A model generated the notes under the pieces. The model had not been told where the DNA came from. It saw nothing but the letters and a program-made list of their open reading frames with translations, and did no database searches. This document shows positions 13,077 to 14,901 of a stretch of 14,901 bases of DNA, piece by piece. This stretch comes from an uncultured Lachnospiraceae bacterium (lineage in GTDB: Bacteria > Bacillota > Clostridia > Lachnospirales > Lachnospiraceae), in contig CACZQT010000275.1 of the NCBI GenBank assembly GCA_902783295.1, forward strand, positions 1 through 14,901. Reading direction: 5' to 3'. A program made the translations under genes and the position numbers. How positions within the stretch are numbered: the stretch's first letter is position 1; each line of letters opens with the position of its first letter.

Positions 13077-14901
13077 TCAGGATTTCCTCCGGATCATCTC
13101 TCTCTTTCTCTTGGTAGGATCCAGGATCCTCTTCCGGATACGAAGGCTCTTCGGGGTAACCTCCAGCAGTTCGTCCGTATCGATAAATTCCATAGCCTGC
13201 TCCAGGCTCATGACCTTCGGAGGTACCAGTTTCAGAGCTTCGTCCGAACCGGAGGCACGGGTATTGGTCAGATGTTTGGTCTTGCATACGTTCACTTCGA
13301 TATCATCGGTCTTGGCATTCTGGCCGACCACCATTCCGGAATAAACCCGGTCGCCCGGCTTGACAAACATAATGCCTCTGTCCTGGGCATTGAAAATGCC
13401 GTACGCCACAGCTTCTCCGGTTTCAAACGCGATCAGGGAACCGGTGGTGCGGTACTGGATATCACCTTTGTACGGCGCATAGCCGTCAAAGAGCTGGTTC
13501 ATCACGCCGTTTCCCTTGGTATCTGTCAGGAACTCATCCCGGTATCCGATCAGGCCGCGGGAAGGAATGGAGAATTCCAGACGGGTAGTGCCTCCCTGGC
13601 CGGGGTTCATGCTCTGCAGTTCGCCCTTCCTTCCGGAGAGCTTCTGGATGACCGCACCGGCGAATTCATCCGGCACGTCTACATATACCAGTTCCATGGG
13701 TTCCAGCGGCCTTCCGTTCGGGCCGGTTTTGTAGATAACCTCGGCCTTGCTGACGGCAAACTCATAGCCTTCACGCCGCATATTCTCAATCAGTACGGAC
13801 AGATGCAGTTCGCCGCGGCCGGAAACCTTAAAGCAGTCCGCACTGTCGGTTTCTTCCACGCGCAGGCTGACATCCGTATTCAATTCGCGGAACAGACGGT
13901 CGCGGATATGTCGTGAAGTAACGAATTTCCCTTCCTGTCCGGCAAAGGGACTGTCGTTGACCATCATGTTCATGGAAATGGTCGGTTCCGAGATTTTCTG
14001 GAAGGGAATCGGAACGGGATTCTCCGGGGAACAGATCGTATCGCCGATACGGATATCCGGGATACCGGAAATGGCTACGATCGAACCGATGCGGGCTTCC
14101 TTCACATCCACCTTGTTCAGGCCTTCAAATTCGTACAGCTTGCTGATTTTCACGCGTTCCCGCTTGCTGGAATCATGATGGTTGACCAGCATGACTTCCT
14201 GATTGACCTTCAGGGAACCATTGTCCACTTTGCCCACGCCGATGCGGCCGACATACTCGTTGTAATCAATCGTGCTGATCAGCACCTGGGTATCTGCATC
14301 CGGGTCACCTTCCGGTGCGGGAATGGATTCCAGAATCGTCTCAAACAGAGGCACCATGTTCTTCCGGGGTGCATCCAGATCTGTCGCAGCCCAGCCGGCT
14401 TTGGCGGAAGCGAACACAAACGGGCAGTCCAGCTGCTTGTCATTGGCGTCCAGATCCATCAGCAGTTCCAGGACCTCGTCCACCACTTCTTTCGGACGGG
14501 AACCGTCCCGGTCCACCTTATTGATGCAGACCACGACCGAAAGATCCAGCGCAAGGGCTTTCTGCAGCACGAAACGGGTCTGGGGCATGGGGCCTTCAAA
14601 AGCATCCACTACCAGGACAACGCCGTTAACCATCTTCAGTACACGTTCCACCTCGCCGCCGAAATCCGCGTGTCCTGGGGTGTCGATGATGTTAATCTTT
14701 GTATCCTTGTAAAAAACCGCCGTGTTCTTGGAAAGAATGGTGATACCGCGCTCCCGCTCGATGTCATTGGAGTCCATTACTCTCTCCATGACTTCCTGAT
14801 TCTCCCGGAATACTCCGGACTGTTTCAAAAGTTCATCCACCAGCGTGGTCTTGCCGTGATCTACATGTGCGATAATGGCTATATTTCTGATATCTTCCCG
14901 A
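13077..14901 (-). CDS. typA: Ribosome-associated GTPase TypA/BipA (lacks first few residues at window edge)
   Basis: 607 codons are visible; only the start codon and perhaps a few residues lie beyond the right edge. It is a translational GTPase of the EF-G/LepA group that binds ribosomes and assists growth under stress and ribosome assembly. GTPase motifs: AHVDHGKTT (G1, about 11-19), RGITI (G2), DTPGHADFGGE (G3), NKVD (G4) and SAKAG (G5). Then come EF-Tu-like domain 2, the EF-G domain III/V modules (including SGRGELHLSVLIE and the FSIPSRGLIGYR segment) and the TypA-specific C-terminal domain with RASGSDEALKLVPP and the basic tail RKRILDPTKRKREM. Length and motifs agree with full TypA, with no sign of damage. 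It is transcribed towards the SH3 gene, which has its own promoter. Confidence 0.97.
   Translation of the reverse strand, partial: REDIRNIAIIAHVDHGKTTLVDELLKQSGVFRENQEVMERVMDSNDIERERGITILSKNTAVFYKDTKINIIDTPGHADFGGEVERVLKMVNGVVLVVDAFEGPMPQTRFVLQKALALDLSVVVCINKVDRDGSRPKEVVDEVLELLMDLDANDKQLDCPFVFASAKAGWAATDLDAPRKNMVPLFETILESIPAPEGDPDADTQVLISTIDYNEYVGRIGVGKVDNGSLKVNQEVMLVNHHDSSKRERVKISKLYEFEGLNKVDVKEARIGSIVAISGIPDIRIGDTICSPENPVPIPFQKISEPTISMNMMVNDSPFAGQEGKFVTSRHIRDRLFRELNTDVSLRVEETDSADCFKVSGRGELHLSVLIENMRREGYEFAVSKAEVIYKTGPNGRPLEPMELVYVDVPDEFAGAVIQKLSGRKGELQSMNPGQGGTTRLEFSIPSRGLIGYRDEFLTDTKGNGVMNQLFDGYAPYKGDIQYRTTGSLIAFETGEAVAYGIFNAQDRGIMFVKPGDRVYSGMVVGQNAKTDDIEVNVCKTKHLTNTRASGSDEALKLVPPKVMSLEQAMEFIDTDELLEVTPKSLRIRKRILDPTKRKREMIRRKS

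Noticed and set aside
13023..13916. A 297-codon open frame on the plus strand opposite typA
   Set aside because: It is antisense to an intact, highly conserved GTPase gene, and its translation looks like shadow sequence.
1..14901. CRISPR array, tRNA/rRNA genes, phage or toxin-antitoxin genes
   Set aside because: I looked for regular repeats with spacers, tRNA-like cloverleafs and small paired genes on both strands and saw none.

Overview
The window (about 52% GC by eye, strong GGAGG-type ribosome binding sites, compact operons, a GTG start) looks like chromosomal DNA of an anaerobic, low-to-mid-GC Gram-positive bacterium, most likely a gut Clostridia/Lachnospiraceae-type organism. This placement is inferred from gene style, not from a marker gene. 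No RNA genes, insertion sequences, phage genes or CRISPR arrays are visible. Eleven protein genes are supported. Ten lie on the minus strand and one (glutamine synthetase) on the plus strand. Two genes are cut by the window edges.

Left part (1-3250): the N-terminal half of an alpha/beta-hydrolase esterase runs off the left edge and has its own promoter. Next is a LysR-family regulator, divergent from a type I glutamine synthetase. The two predicted promoters of this pair overlap in the same 40 bp, and a possible LysR-type operator lies next to them. Glutamine synthetase ends at a strong 17-bp hairpin that can serve as a shared terminator with the convergent operon.

Centre (3259-11431, all minus): a peptide import and breakdown operon. 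In transcription order it encodes a solute-binding protein, a strong internal terminator hairpin, permeases B and C, ATPases D and F, an M32 (Taq-type) metallocarboxypeptidase, and a metal-dependent amidohydrolase related to prolidase-like dipeptidases. From permease B onward, spacing is 2-24 nt or a short overlap, so the genes are very probably co-transcribed. The logic is uptake of peptides, trimming of their C-termini, cleavage of residual dipeptides or acyl-amino acids, and, through the convergent glutamine synthetase, handling of released nitrogen.

Right part (11432-14901): a 386-bp non-coding stretch with a leader hairpin and a perfect ribosome binding site in front of a two-codon ORF; a secreted protein of four SH3 domains with a strong promoter and an unusually structured 5' leader; and the ribosome-associated GTPase TypA/BipA, which lacks only its first few residues at the right edge.

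The points I find most worth a look are the structured leader of the SH3 gene, the solute-binding protein that lacks the lipobox cysteine expected in a Gram-positive, the internal terminator within the transporter operon, and a glutamine synthetase that lacks both common regulatory marks.
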